This document shows, in pieces, positions 33,396 through 42,829 of a DNA stretch of 64,000 nucleotides. Every line of letters starts with the position of its first letter. Position 1 is the stretch's first letter. The stretch is from assembly GCA_938015445.1 (NCBI GenBank), contig CALLPE010000007.1:1-64000 (forward strand), written 5' to 3'. The notes below the pieces were generated by a model. It saw only the letters and a list, made by a program, of their open reading frames with translations, was not told where the DNA came from and did no database searches. This DNA comes from an uncultured Pirellulales bacterium. GTDB lineage: Bacteria > Planctomycetota > Planctomycetia > Pirellulales > Thermoguttaceae. Position numbers and translations under genes: made by a program.

Positions 33396-34217
33396 CTACG
33401 CCTTCTTCACCGCGCCTGCGCCGACGGTGGAAAACCGCTTCATCAACTCATCGCTGATTACCCCCGCCTCCAGCACCAAGCGCTGCAACCGGTTGCGCAT
33501 AATCTGGTAGGCTGCCAGTGCCGGAATGGCCAACAGCAGACCGATCATCGTGGTCACCAGCGCCTTGCTGATACCGCCGGCCAGTTCGCCGGGCCGCGGA
33601 GTGACCTGCTTGGCCACGATGACGTTGAAGGCCTGGATCATCCCATGCACCGTGCCCAGCAGCCCGAACATCGGCGACACCTGGGCAATCATCGCCACAT
33701 AGCTGAGCCGCTGTTCGAGTTTGAGGTTCTCTTCTTCGCCCACGGTCTGCATGGCGGTCGTGGCTTCGCTATAGCCGCCAGAAAGTTTGGCCAAGCCGGC
33801 CGAGAGGACCTTGCCCAGGAACGAACCGTCGTTCTTGGCCAGATCGTAGGCCTCCTGGTAGCGCTTTTCGTTCAGATGCGTTTCAAAGTCCTGCACCAGA
33901 GCGGCCGGCACCAAGTTGTCGCGCCACACCGAAATGATGTTCATCACCAGCAAGGCCACAAAGCTGAAGCTGAGGCTCAAGAAGACCAGCGTGTACAACA
34001 GGCCCAATGCATCGTACAGCCAGCCGAGGAAGCTTTGCGTTCTGACCTCCGGGGTCGCCCCGGGGGTTTCTGCGACTTCCCCTTCCGACTCTTCTGCGGC
34101 CGCAGCCGGGGCGGTCATCAAGCCGTCAAGGGCCGAGAAAAAACCCAGCATCGCCGTGAGCAATGTCGCCGAAAGAACACACGCGCCAAACCAACCTGAG
34201 CCTAGCTGCTGCCGCAT
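33396..34217 (-). CDS. MotA/TolQ/ExbB proton channel protein
   Basis: The 273-residue protein has an N-terminal signal-like helix, an acidic Glu/Ala/Pro linker (about 40-58), then the three ExbB/TolQ membrane helices. MFGLLGTVHGMIQAF and a late TTMIGLLLAIPALAAYQIM are diagnostic of this family. It is the stator part of a proton-motive motor with the two ExbD proteins that follow. RBS GGAGA before ATG 34217. Upstream on the same strand are two TPR proteins that may be its clients. Confidence 0.92.
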   Translation of the reverse strand: MRQQLGSGWFGACVLSATLLTAMLGFFSALDGLMTAPAAAAEESEGEVAETPGATPEVRTQSFLGWLYDALGLLYTLVFLSLSFSFVALLVMNIISVWRDNLVPAALVQDFETHLNEKRYQEAYDLAKNDGSFLGKVLSAGLAKLSGGYSEATTAMQTVGEEENLKLEQRLSYVAMIAQVSPMFGLLGTVHGMIQAFNVIVAKQVTPRPGELAGGISKALVTTMIGLLLAIPALAAYQIMRNRLQRLVLEAGVISDELMKRFSTVGAGAVKKA

Positions 34218-34632
34218 AAACGGGTCTCCAAAACTGTCTAACGTCGAAGGACTTCGCTGTTGGGGTTCTATGGCTGCCTCGGTAACAGACCGCTGCTTAA
34301 CCTTACGGTTTCCAAGCTCTGCTACGTTTGTAAAACTTTAGTGTAATCCACAGTACGTGCTATTTTCAATCGAGGGCCGACAAGCGTTGTGTTTTGCCGC
34401 TTGTTTGCGTCATACTTCCGCTTGGCCGCTTGGTTGCTGCTCGAGGGGCGATTGCCGTCATGCCGGCGGTTGGGCCCAAAAAACTACCCGAGGATGTCCA
34501 GGCATTGAAGTGTCATGACTCCTTGTTTTCTTCGGTATAGCGCCCCTCGAATGCACGGTTCCACCGACCTACGCAATCCGACAACAGGTAAAAACCACCG
34601 CAATCTACTTTCCCGGCATCCTCCGCTACTTA
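34218..34632. other. Intergenic region between TPR gene and ExbB gene
   Basis: About 415 bases, no gene and no clear hairpin seen. It could carry a promoter for the ExbB-ExbD-ExbD genes, which would make them independent of the TPR genes. Confidence 0.4.
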
Positions 34633-35676
34633 CTAGCCTGCCTTTTGCGCCCACACACTGTTTTTGTAGCGCGACAGCAGTCGCTGGCGTGCTTCAGCGG
34701 CGCGATCGGCCCGTCGGTCCTGCTCCCAAAGCTGTATCAGGTTGAACAGCGCCTCGGCGTGGACCTCTGGCAAGCTGAAATAGAGGATATCCACGTGGAG
34801 GAAGTCCATCAGGGCCTCCTTGGGCTTGCCAGCCAAGCGGTAGGCGGTGCCCCGAGTCAAATAGGCCTGTGCTAGTAAAGCATTATCTTCGGGATCGGCC
34901 TTGTCGATTATTCCGCTGACGATCTTAATGGCTTCTTCTGGTTTCTTCTCCAGGGCCAAGATTTTGGCGCTACCTAGCATGGCGATGGCCCTTTGGGTGC
35001 GTGCCTGCGGGCTGTCGCCGCCGATGGACAGCGCCTCGTCGAAGGCTTTTTTGGCTTCGGCTGTCTTGTTCTGCGCCAGCAAGGCTCGGCCCATCCCCAC
35101 GGCTGCCCGCATCTTGTAATCCGGCCAAGGCGCTTTGCCCACTTCGGCGTAAAAGGCTTCGGCCCGATCGTGTCGCCCGGCAGCCACCAGCAAGTCGCCG
35201 ATCAATTCGTTGGCGCGGTACCAGTGGTAGCTGTCGGGGTTCTCTTTGATGAACCGGGCCAAGTCGCTGCCCACTTGGGTGACCTCGCCGCTGCCGGCCA
35301 GGGCCAGTTGCGCCCGACAGGACAAACGGAGGAACTCGGCCTCTTGCAACAGCGGCCTGCGGGTATTGTCCGGCAGGTTGAGCTTTTCCAGAATACCCAG
35401 GGCGTCTTCCAGCCGGCCGTTGGCTATCTCAGCCCGGGCCCTGCCGATACCGGTCGGCTCGCCGTCGAACGAAATCCAGGCAATCTCGTTTACCGGTATG
35501 TCGCGTTCCACTCCGCCGGTGGCCTCGATCGTCACCACCGTAGGCGTGATCTTGGTGACCCGACCGCTGACCGAAGTGGGCTTGAGGTTCGGGGTACGCA
35601 CCGTATCGACACCCAACGCCGCAGGGCACAACCATGCGCTTGCCAAAAGCGCCAAAAGCGTTCTGCGATAACTCAT
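34633..35676 (-). CDS. Exported TPR-repeat protein
   Basis: The 347-residue protein has a signal peptide (SYRRTLLALLASAWLCPAALG). A small beta domain follows (about 30-75, VSGRVTKITPTVVTIEATGG), resembling SH3-like or Sm-like sequence at the start of planctomycete TPR proteins. TPR-like helix pairs fill 80-340 (for example RAAVGMGRALLAQNKTAEAKKAFDEAL). It would be a periplasmic scaffold. RBS AGGAGA. The 1064-residue TPR gene is directly upstream. Confidence 0.75.
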   Translation of the reverse strand: MSYRRTLLALLASAWLCPAALGVDTVRTPNLKPTSVSGRVTKITPTVVTIEATGGVERDIPVNEIAWISFDGEPTGIGRARAEIANGRLEDALGILEKLNLPDNTRRPLLQEAEFLRLSCRAQLALAGSGEVTQVGSDLARFIKENPDSYHWYRANELIGDLLVAAGRHDRAEAFYAEVGKAPWPDYKMRAAVGMGRALLAQNKTAEAKKAFDEALSIGGDSPQARTQRAIAMLGSAKILALEKKPEEAIKIVSGIIDKADPEDNALLAQAYLTRGTAYRLAGKPKEALMDFLHVDILYFSLPEVHAEALFNLIQLWEQDRRADRAAEARQRLLSRYKNSVWAQKAG

Positions 35677-35733
35677 CGTGTTCTCCTATGAACGCATCGC
35701 CGTCGCGTGTATCGGTTGGTGATGTTATCCTTC

Positions 35734-35772
35734 TTCTACGAACTCCTACGCATTTCTACGAACTGCTACGCA
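35734..35772 (-). repeat. 19-bp tandem repeat between the two TPR genes
   Basis: TTCTACGAACTCCTACGCA (35734-35752) and the same sequence with one change (35754-35772), one base apart. About 50 bases past the stop of the large TPR gene. Confidence 0.7.
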
Positions 35773-35823
35773 CTGATCATTGCGGGCCGTAGTGGGTGGT
35801 CATGGTACTGCTGCAACTGCGGA

Positions 35824-38800
35824 TCACTGTCCGGCGGCGGTGACTTTTTCGGCGGCCGGCTTCTCTTTTGCCGGCAGCGGCAAACCTGTCACCCGCTCCC
35901 CCAATGCCTTCTGTATCTTCTTATACAGGTCGTTGTATTTGTTGTACCACTCACGACCACCCATTTGGGGGAACAGCCGGGCAATGGCCTGAATGTCGGC
36001 CTTGGTCTGGTTGAGTTTTTTGTCTCGGGCGGCCGCTTCGGTCTCCTTCAACGCCCAAAGGTACAGGCATAAGTTGAGGTTGTAACGAGCCTCGTGGAAT
36101 CTATTAGCGTGCTCTTCGCGGTCTGTGCTACGAATGAGTTTGCGCGATAGCGTGCTCCAGCCCCAGATTTCCTTGTATTGCTGGCTGCCGCTGATGGCGA
36201 TGCCGTAATAGGCCGGCCGCTGTTCGCCCCAGGCCTGATAGGTGTATGCGGCCTCGAACTGGGCTTCGACCATGTTCGGCCTGTCCTTCAACACGCTGTA
36301 CAGCAGCGACAAAGCTTCTTTGTACTGACCCAACCTGCGCAGGGTGCGCGCCAGGCGGATCTTGATGGCGTCGGTGGCGTTGGCCGGGGCTTTGAACTCG
36401 GGCTTGTCGATGTTGTGCAAGATGCGGCGGTAAGTGTCGGCGGCTTTGTCGTAATAGTTACGGGCTTCGGGCGTGAGCGTTGTGCCCCCGGTATCGAAGC
36501 CGGCGGCCAACGAGCTGAACGTCTCGGCCACCCACAGCAGCGAGCTAAAGGTGTTGCCCTTATCGCGCTGCGAGATCTTGGTCAAAAACAGTTCGAACCC
36601 TTTGGAAACTTGCTCGATCTGCTCTTCGCGCTTTTCGCTCCGCAGCCGCTCGAGCTGTTCCTGGAGGTCGCGGCCCAGTTGGATGTAGATGGTCGTCAGC
36701 CGCCGGCCGGCCTCACTGTCACCCAACTCAGCTATGGCCGCTTCCAGCTCCTCGACGATCTGTTCGGCCCGATCGAGGTTCCGCACACCCACGTAACATT
36801 GCAGGGCCGTCTTGTAGGTTTCTACCGTGAAGTTGGGGTTCTGGGTGGCCAGTGGGTCTTTGTTGTGCACCAGGGTAAGCGGGCCGAGTTTGGGGTCTTC
36901 TAACAGTTTGACGGCTTCGGCAGCCCGGCCCTCGGCCACGTCGATCTGCGCCAACGACAACGCCGCCGAGGCTACCGTGTACGTCACCGGGGCGCCAGCC
37001 TCGACAGCCTTGCGCATACGGTTCAGACCTTCCTGGAGGATTTTGTGGGCCTCGGTCACCATCTTCTTTCGTTCCGCTTCGGCAGGGCGCTGCTCTTCCG
37101 GCTCGCGCATCACTTCTAGATAGCTGCGCCACAGGGCCTGACCGGCCAACAGTTCGGCCTCGCCGCGGCGGGCGGAATCGACAGGAATCTTGGCCAAGTA
37201 GGCCAGCGTCTGCTCTACGTCGCGGTTAATCACCGCTACCCGCAGCAAGGTCATCCACCCCTCGTCGGCATCCGGCTCGCCACTCCAACGGTTAGCCATG
37301 TAATCGGCGATGGACACCATGCGGTCGCTAGCGAACTGGCGCTGGGCAGTCCAGTGCTCTTTTTCGGCGCTCAGTCGGTCGGCTTCCTCCTTGGGAGTAT
37401 CGGGATTGTTAAGCGCGGCGTTCAGGTCCGCATCGTTGGCCGCGGCCATCGCCGCGTTGAACAGCCGCCCGTAGCCGCTCAGCGCCAACCGCGCGGCGGA
37501 CCGGGCCTTGGCATGTTGCGGGTAGCGTCGGGCGATGAACTCCGCCACTACGCACGCCTCGTGATAACGCTCTTCGGTCCAGTACAAATACGCCAAAAAA
37601 TAGCGGAGATCGTTCAGCTCGTCGCTCTTCAAGTCCTCCGGCCGCCATTGCAACGCCAGTTGATAGTAGCGCAGTGCGTCTTGGCGCGCCTTGATCAGTT
37701 GCTTTTCCAGCTCTTTTTTCTTGGCGGCGTCCTGCTCGTCGCGCAAGTCGGAATCTATGCGTGCCATCTCTTCCAGGGCATCGCGAGCGCGCTGGTTGGC
37801 CTCCTGGAAGTTGGTCGGCTCGCCCACTTCGGCCTGCTCGCCCACAAAGTCCTTGGAGGCCAGCAGCGATTTGGCCTTGCTTTGGTGCTCTCCGGGGAAG
37901 CGCCCCACGTACTCCAATAGCTTCTTGGCGGCCACCAGCAAGCGGTTCCGCTCGCGGTCGCCCTCGGCCAGCGATTTGGCTTTGCCCAGGTACGCCTCGG
38001 CCGCCAGATACTTGATGGCCAGCCCCTCACGGCTGTTTTCGTCCACGGGTCGGGCCGTGGAAGACCATTTCTGAAAAGTCTCCAGGGCCAGATCGTAGTT
38101 GTTCAGCTTGGGCAGAAGGGCAGTTTCCATCTGCACCACGATGGCATCGTTCTTCAGGTCGCGCAACTCGCCATCGTCGGGCAGCAGCAATATCTCTTCC
38201 AGGGCTTCCAAAGCCTTCTTGTGTTCGCCGAGTTCTTTGTAGCAACGCGCCTCTTGCACTTTGGCCACCAGGCCGGCCATCCGACCGCCGTACTTCTCGT
38301 ACAGCGATTTGTACTGCTTGGCCGCCTGTTGAATTTGCTCGTTTCGCTCGGCACTGCCCGGCGGATACGTATCGGCCAGCAACAGGGGTATACGGGCCAG
38401 ATCGAGGCGCGTTTCCAGCAGTTCGCCGCGGGCCTGTTCCACGGCTTCTTTTTGGGCCTCGGTCATGTCGTCCAGTTTAGTAGGAAACTTTTTGAGCGTC
38501 TGGATGGCTGCCTGTTCCAGGGCAGCCAGTTGCTTGGCGGCCTCTTTGTATAGTTCCCGGGCTTCGGAAGTGAGAGTGGCCCTCTCGGCGTCGCGGCGCG
38601 TAGGCTGGGCGGCCATTTCCACCTTCACCCGTCCGCGTCCCACCAATACCCGCGCCAAGTACCGCCGCGCTGCCGGCGCCAGCGGATGATCGCCGTGGCC
38701 GCTGAGAAACTTGTCGAATCGCTCCTTTGCTTCGCCGAGTTGTTTTTCGCGTTGCGGCAAGCTGCGGTTGATGCCCGCCGCTTCCCATAGCGTCACTCCC

Positions 38801-39018
38801 GCCTCGTAATCGATCACCTCTTTGAACTGTTTGTCGATGGCGGGGTTCTGCCGCGCCAGTTCCAAGTAGTCGAGGGCCACGTCGTAATACTGCCGATCGC
38901 GCAGCCCTTCGAGGAACTTGCGCGGCTGCTCGCCGGCCGGCAGGAGCGGAGCGGCCGTCAACAATACCGCAGCAGCCAGTAGGGTAGTCCTACAGCGTTT
39001 GGAGCTTAGACTGTGCAT
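35824..39018 (-). CDS. Large exported TPR-repeat protein
   Basis: The 1064-residue protein has a signal peptide (about 10-28, TLLAAAVLLTAAPLLPAG) and then a long series of helix-turn-helix repeats typical of TPR proteins (for example CYKELGEHKKALEALEEILL, LGQYKEALSLLYSVLKDRPN, EAQFEAAYTYQAWGE). No enzyme motif is seen. It probably acts as a periplasmic platform. It heads the TPR-TPR-ExbB-ExbD-ExbD run. RBS AAGGAA before ATG 39018. Confidence 0.8.
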   Translation of the reverse strand: MHSLSSKRCRTTLLAAAVLLTAAPLLPAGEQPRKFLEGLRDRQYYDVALDYLELARQNPAIDKQFKEVIDYEAGVTLWEAAGINRSLPQREKQLGEAKERFDKFLSGHGDHPLAPAARRYLARVLVGRGRVKVEMAAQPTRRDAERATLTSEARELYKEAAKQLAALEQAAIQTLKKFPTKLDDMTEAQKEAVEQARGELLETRLDLARIPLLLADTYPPGSAERNEQIQQAAKQYKSLYEKYGGRMAGLVAKVQEARCYKELGEHKKALEALEEILLLPDDGELRDLKNDAIVVQMETALLPKLNNYDLALETFQKWSSTARPVDENSREGLAIKYLAAEAYLGKAKSLAEGDRERNRLLVAAKKLLEYVGRFPGEHQSKAKSLLASKDFVGEQAEVGEPTNFQEANQRARDALEEMARIDSDLRDEQDAAKKKELEKQLIKARQDALRYYQLALQWRPEDLKSDELNDLRYFLAYLYWTEERYHEACVVAEFIARRYPQHAKARSAARLALSGYGRLFNAAMAAANDADLNAALNNPDTPKEEADRLSAEKEHWTAQRQFASDRMVSIADYMANRWSGEPDADEGWMTLLRVAVINRDVEQTLAYLAKIPVDSARRGEAELLAGQALWRSYLEVMREPEEQRPAEAERKKMVTEAHKILQEGLNRMRKAVEAGAPVTYTVASAALSLAQIDVAEGRAAEAVKLLEDPKLGPLTLVHNKDPLATQNPNFTVETYKTALQCYVGVRNLDRAEQIVEELEAAIAELGDSEAGRRLTTIYIQLGRDLQEQLERLRSEKREEQIEQVSKGFELFLTKISQRDKGNTFSSLLWVAETFSSLAAGFDTGGTTLTPEARNYYDKAADTYRRILHNIDKPEFKAPANATDAIKIRLARTLRRLGQYKEALSLLYSVLKDRPNMVEAQFEAAYTYQAWGEQRPAYYGIAISGSQQYKEIWGWSTLSRKLIRSTDREEHANRFHEARYNLNLCLYLWALKETEAAARDKKLNQTKADIQAIARLFPQMGGREWYNKYNDLYKKIQKALGERVTGLPLPAKEKPAAEKVTAAGQ

Positions 39019-39507
39019 GTGACTATTCCTTCGCGGGGTTTCGCTCGGCTTGGGCCGAGACGGCTTTCGCGGCGGCAGCAGCCAAAGCGGGCCTGCCGTC
39101 GGGGTTCCGGACCCGCCGGCCAGACGTCCCCCCGCCCCATCGAGCCCATGGACTCTTGGAACCGATTTGCGGACAAGTACGTTGCAGCTTCGGCGCGACC
39201 GGCGGCAGGTAGCGTGGTGAGGGCCGTGGGACGGTTAGCCCGCTACGCCGCAGCAGGGTTGTCCGGCTGCCCTGTAGCACCGTTCCACCGATGCCCGGTT
39301 GCCCGCATGCGCCAGTCGCATCCGACCGATATCAACGCTTTTTGCCTATCTGAAAATACCCCTTATTTTCTCCAACGGCAAGCAGTGCGACTTAATACCT
39401 CATTTTCCCCACCGGCAACGACCGCGAGTTATCGTTCCACTGCTTACCGTCCCACTGCCCGACAACTTCCCAGCACACAACGCCACTGCAAATTATTGTT
39501 ACGCCAC
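39019..39507. other. Intergenic region upstream of the TPR/ExbBD run
   Basis: About 490 bases, no gene accepted. It follows the stop of the VWA gene and precedes the start of the large TPR gene on the same strand, so probably holds that operon's promoter. The part 39330-39500 is relatively AT-rich. Confidence 0.4.
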
Positions 39508-41985
39508 TTATCGTGCCGCCCCACTTCGCTGTGGCTTCTTTCCCTCCAGTTGCCTCAGCGCGCCCATAAATTCCGCGAAATCTGGTGTGTTCCGCAGTTC
39601 GCTGTCGATTTGATCGGCCAAGGCCGCCACGTCGGCGAAGTTGATGGAGGTCCGCAGGATGGGCGTGCGACGGAGTATTTCGGCAGTTTGCGCGGCCATG
39701 GCTGCCGCCTTGAGCGAGGCGGGCGCCTGCTGTAGTTTCGGGGCGAACTCGCGCCGGTTCACCACCCGCCGGATACGCTGCCGCTCTCCCCCTTCGCAAG
39801 GCTGCCACGACAACTCTACTATGGCGATGCGCTGCCCGCCCGTAGGATTCAGTCGCAACTCGTACAGCGCCGTGGCCGATTGTCCGGCGAAGAAATCGCA
39901 CTCGGTTGGGCTGTCCAACAGCACTACCGCCTCGTGCCCGAACAGTCGGTATTGCAGCACGTTGACCGGGTCGAATGTTACCTGTAGCCGCACGTCGGCG
40001 GCGATCTGCTGCGATTGCCCGGTGATAATCTCCAACAGCGCGCGGTTTACCTGGGCGGTGCTGCCAGCACGAAACACCCTACCTCCGCCAGAGCGGGCCA
40101 AAGCGGCAAGCTGAGGCTCGGCCTGGGCCGACTGCCCCAAGTCGATCACATCCAAACGGAATTGGCGCGAGTACTCTGTCACGGCGTGCATCAGGGCCAG
40201 GGCCACGTCGGGGTCCATGGCCGATGCACCATCGGTAAGCAGGACGACGCGGGTGGGGACCGACGATAGCTCGGCTGCTTTTTCTGCTTCGCCGAAGGCC
40301 GCGTGCAGCCCGGCTGCGATGTTCGTCGAGTCCTCCGGTTTCAGTGCCGACAGCACCGCGCTGATTGCCTCCCGGTCGGACGCGCTGGCGCCGGCCAGCA
40401 GAACTTCGGCCTGATGGCTGAACTTGACCAGCCACAATCTGTCTTGCGGGCCGAGCTGCTCTACCAGCCTCCCCAACGCCTTGCGAACCATGTCCAGTCT
40501 GCCGCCCCAGCGCATGCTGCCCGAGCTGTCCACGGCCAGCACCAGTTGCACTGCTTGGCGGCTATCGCGCTGGAAGTGCTTGCCCTGTACTCCGATTTGA
40601 AGCAGGGTCAGCCCCTCGCCTCCAAAAGGAGACGGTCCGGCGGCGACGTGCAGGGCCAACGGCTCGCGCCGGGGCGCGGGAAAGGCGTAGTCGATAGCCG
40701 CCAGAAAGTGCTCGGTGTGGATGTGGCGCGGCGCAGGCAGTTCGCCGTCTTCTAGATAGCGGCGCATCAGATCATAGCTGGCCGTATCCACCTCCAGCGG
40801 GACGACGCTGGTTTGCAAGCGCGGATGCGCTCCCGGCGACACGAACGGAAACACGCCGTAGCGGTTGTACCAATCTAGCGGGAACTGGGGAACCAGCGGC
40901 GGACATACTCCGCGCGGCGCCGGCCCGGAAACCTTCTTCAATTCCGGCAGCCGATCCAACTCGCTGCTAGGACTGCCCAATACGCCGGTCCACTGCACCC
41001 AGGGACGCTGGAGCAGCCGCCCTGCGCCGCCGGCTCGTGCCCAATTCGGCAAAAAGTCGCGCTCTAACGGGCCAGGCTGCCAGGGCTGGGCGGGCAAGTC
41101 GAGGCTGACCGAAGGCAACAAATCGCTGGACCACCCGACGGGCAACTTATCCGATCCGCCCCGGCCCAGGCCGTCGGCGAAGACCAGCGGCTGGTCCGGA
41201 GCGGACACATAGAGGGGTGGAACGTTAATGTCGGCCAACCGAGCAGCAGCCGCATCGAGCTTGCGACCGATCACTGCCGCGGCCAGTACCGCCACCCCCA
41301 CCAGCGCCCAAAGGGCCGCCGCAGTCGCCCAGACCGATGGGTGAACCCTCCGGGCGGCCCGTACAACCACCCCGACGCCCCGCACCAACCGACTGCCAAA
41401 CCAATCACCTCCCCAAAACGACACCCCATCTGAGCCGGGTATTGACCCAGACCCATCTAAGGCGGGTATTGACCTAGCCCCATCTAATGCGGGCATCAGC
41501 CCAAACCCATCTAAGGACGGTATTGGGCCAACCCCGTCTAAGGCGGGTATTGGCCTAGAATCATCTTTCTGATGTAAATGTCGGCGGTTCTGGCTTGCCG
41601 CTACCACAGCAGGAGTGTGGTCTATTTCGTCGCCGAAGTGTTGCTCGACGACCGATTGCAATCGCTCGATAAAATCTTGTGGCACAACGACTTGCTGCAA
41701 TAGTGCGTCCAGCGCAGCGTCGTCGCTCAACACGGCGCAGCGCAGTCGCAGCAGGAACCCTTCCGGCACACTTACGTATCGCAGCAATGCGTCCAGGGCG
41801 TCGTCGTCGGCCAGTATTGCCGCGCGCAGCCGGGCAGTCAGACCATCCGGAAGCGGCACGTCGCGCAGCCGTATGTCTATAGAAAGGTCAGGTTTCCGCT
41901 CGGACGACGCCATGACGGCTTCAGCAAATTCAGCAAGATCGGCACACCTCTGCGCCTGAATTGGCACACGCATCCGCCCGAACAT
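39508..41985 (-). CDS. Transmembrane VWA-domain protein paired with ECF sigma factor
   Basis: The 825-residue protein has an N-terminal cytoplasmic part with three related segments (LPDGLTARLRAAILADDDAL, then VPEGFLLRLRCAVLSDDAAL, then VPQDFIERLQSVV). Five copies of a 9-residue repeat like IPALDGSGS follow (about 143-187), then one membrane helix (about 220-242, VWATAAALWALVGVAVLAAAVI). The extracytoplasmic part contains a VWA domain with an intact MIDAS (AVDSSGSM, EDSTN, LLTDGAS). The layout resembles a sigma regulator sensing a ligand outside. ECF sigma gene lies 75 bases upstream on the same strand. ATG 41985 is tentative; codons 5 and 25 are other Met starts. Confidence 0.75.
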   Translation of the reverse strand: MFGRMRVPIQAQRCADLAEFAEAVMASSERKPDLSIDIRLRDVPLPDGLTARLRAAILADDDALDALLRYVSVPEGFLLRLRCAVLSDDAALDALLQQVVVPQDFIERLQSVVEQHFGDEIDHTPAVVAASQNRRHLHQKDDSRPIPALDGVGPIPSLDGFGLMPALDGARSIPALDGSGSIPGSDGVSFWGGDWFGSRLVRGVGVVVRAARRVHPSVWATAAALWALVGVAVLAAAVIGRKLDAAAARLADINVPPLYVSAPDQPLVFADGLGRGGSDKLPVGWSSDLLPSVSLDLPAQPWQPGPLERDFLPNWARAGGAGRLLQRPWVQWTGVLGSPSSELDRLPELKKVSGPAPRGVCPPLVPQFPLDWYNRYGVFPFVSPGAHPRLQTSVVPLEVDTASYDLMRRYLEDGELPAPRHIHTEHFLAAIDYAFPAPRREPLALHVAAGPSPFGGEGLTLLQIGVQGKHFQRDSRQAVQLVLAVDSSGSMRWGGRLDMVRKALGRLVEQLGPQDRLWLVKFSHQAEVLLAGASASDREAISAVLSALKPEDSTNIAAGLHAAFGEAEKAAELSSVPTRVVLLTDGASAMDPDVALALMHAVTEYSRQFRLDVIDLGQSAQAEPQLAALARSGGGRVFRAGSTAQVNRALLEIITGQSQQIAADVRLQVTFDPVNVLQYRLFGHEAVVLLDSPTECDFFAGQSATALYELRLNPTGGQRIAIVELSWQPCEGGERQRIRRVVNRREFAPKLQQAPASLKAAAMAAQTAEILRRTPILRTSINFADVAALADQIDSELRNTPDFAEFMGALRQLEGKKPQRSGAAR
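41425..41560 (-). repeat. Five in-frame 27-bp coding repeats
   Basis: CATCTAAGGCGGGTATTG-type units recur at exact 27-base spacing (starting near 41427, 41454, 41481, 41508, 41535). They encode P-(A/S)-L-D-G-x-x-x-(I/M) nonapeptides in the VWA protein's linker next to the membrane. Confidence 0.8.
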
Positions 41986-42060
41986 GCGTAGCGGGCCGCC
42001 GTGCCACTTTTTGGGCTAATCCGGCACGGCCTTACAAAGGCAGCAGAGACGAAGTAACGC

Positions 42061-42576
42061 TTACACTTTCTTATTGGCGAAAATGGCCAGCAAATATTCC
42101 CGCAACCGCCTGCGCGCCCGGCTTACCCGCGACAATACCGTCCCTAGCGGCACACCGAGTGCATCGGCCGCCTCCTGATGGGTAAGTTCGCCTACCACTA
42201 CCAGCAAGAGGGTTTCGCGCAGTTCATCGGGCAATTGTGCCAGGGCCTGTTGGACTTCGTCGGCAAGTTCGTTTCTGGTCGGGTCGGTGGGGTCGGACGC
42301 AGTTTCGATCTGGCTGTCGGAGGCCAGCGCCAGCGGAGGTCTGCCGCGGCGCCAATAGTCGGCAACCCTGCGGCGGAGAATCGCTACTAGCCACGCCCGT
42401 TCGCTGTCGCCGCTTTGAAAGGTTTGCCGGCTTTTCCAGGCCGAACGAAATGTTTCTTGCACGATGTCTTCTGCCTCCTGCCGGTCGCCGACCAGCCGGT
42501 AAGCCAGACGGAACAAGCTGGGACCGTGCTCGGTCGCCAGGCGGTCGAAATCGGCCAGCGACAGACTCACCGGCAA
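42061..42576 (-). CDS. ECF-type RNA polymerase sigma factor
   Basis: The 171-residue protein has sigma region 2 (about 10-75, LFRLAYRLVGDRQEAEDIVQ, the -10 binding helix with W-K-S-R-Q) and region 4 (about 110-160, LPDELRETLLLVVVGELTHQEAADALGVPLGTVLSRV). Group ECF sigma factors respond to envelope or external signals, usually under an anti-sigma factor. The next gene, a membrane VWA protein with a repeat-rich cytoplasmic part, is the obvious candidate partner. GTG/ATG choice: ATG 42576 fits the conserved start. Confidence 0.92.
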   Translation of the reverse strand: MPVSLSLADFDRLATEHGPSLFRLAYRLVGDRQEAEDIVQETFRSAWKSRQTFQSGDSERAWLVAILRRRVADYWRRGRPPLALASDSQIETASDPTDPTRNELADEVQQALAQLPDELRETLLLVVVGELTHQEAADALGVPLGTVLSRVSRARRRLREYLLAIFANKKV

Positions 42577-42829
42577 CTCCTCACACGACCGTTGGCGCCG
42601 AAGAAGACCATCCGAGTAAGCAGGTAAACACTATCCCCTCAGGTCATTCGCCGCCGACGGCCAAAACTATTTCTCACTTCGTCGATCTGTGCAGACTTGC
42701 GTCAAACGCAGGTTCGCCCTTGTATATTGTAGCCGCTGCAAGTGGGTCGAAAGGTGCTCCGCAGTTGCTTTGTCGAGAAACAGCAGCTACGGCCGACCGG
42801 TTAGGATCACAGGCCTCAGCCCTGGTGAC

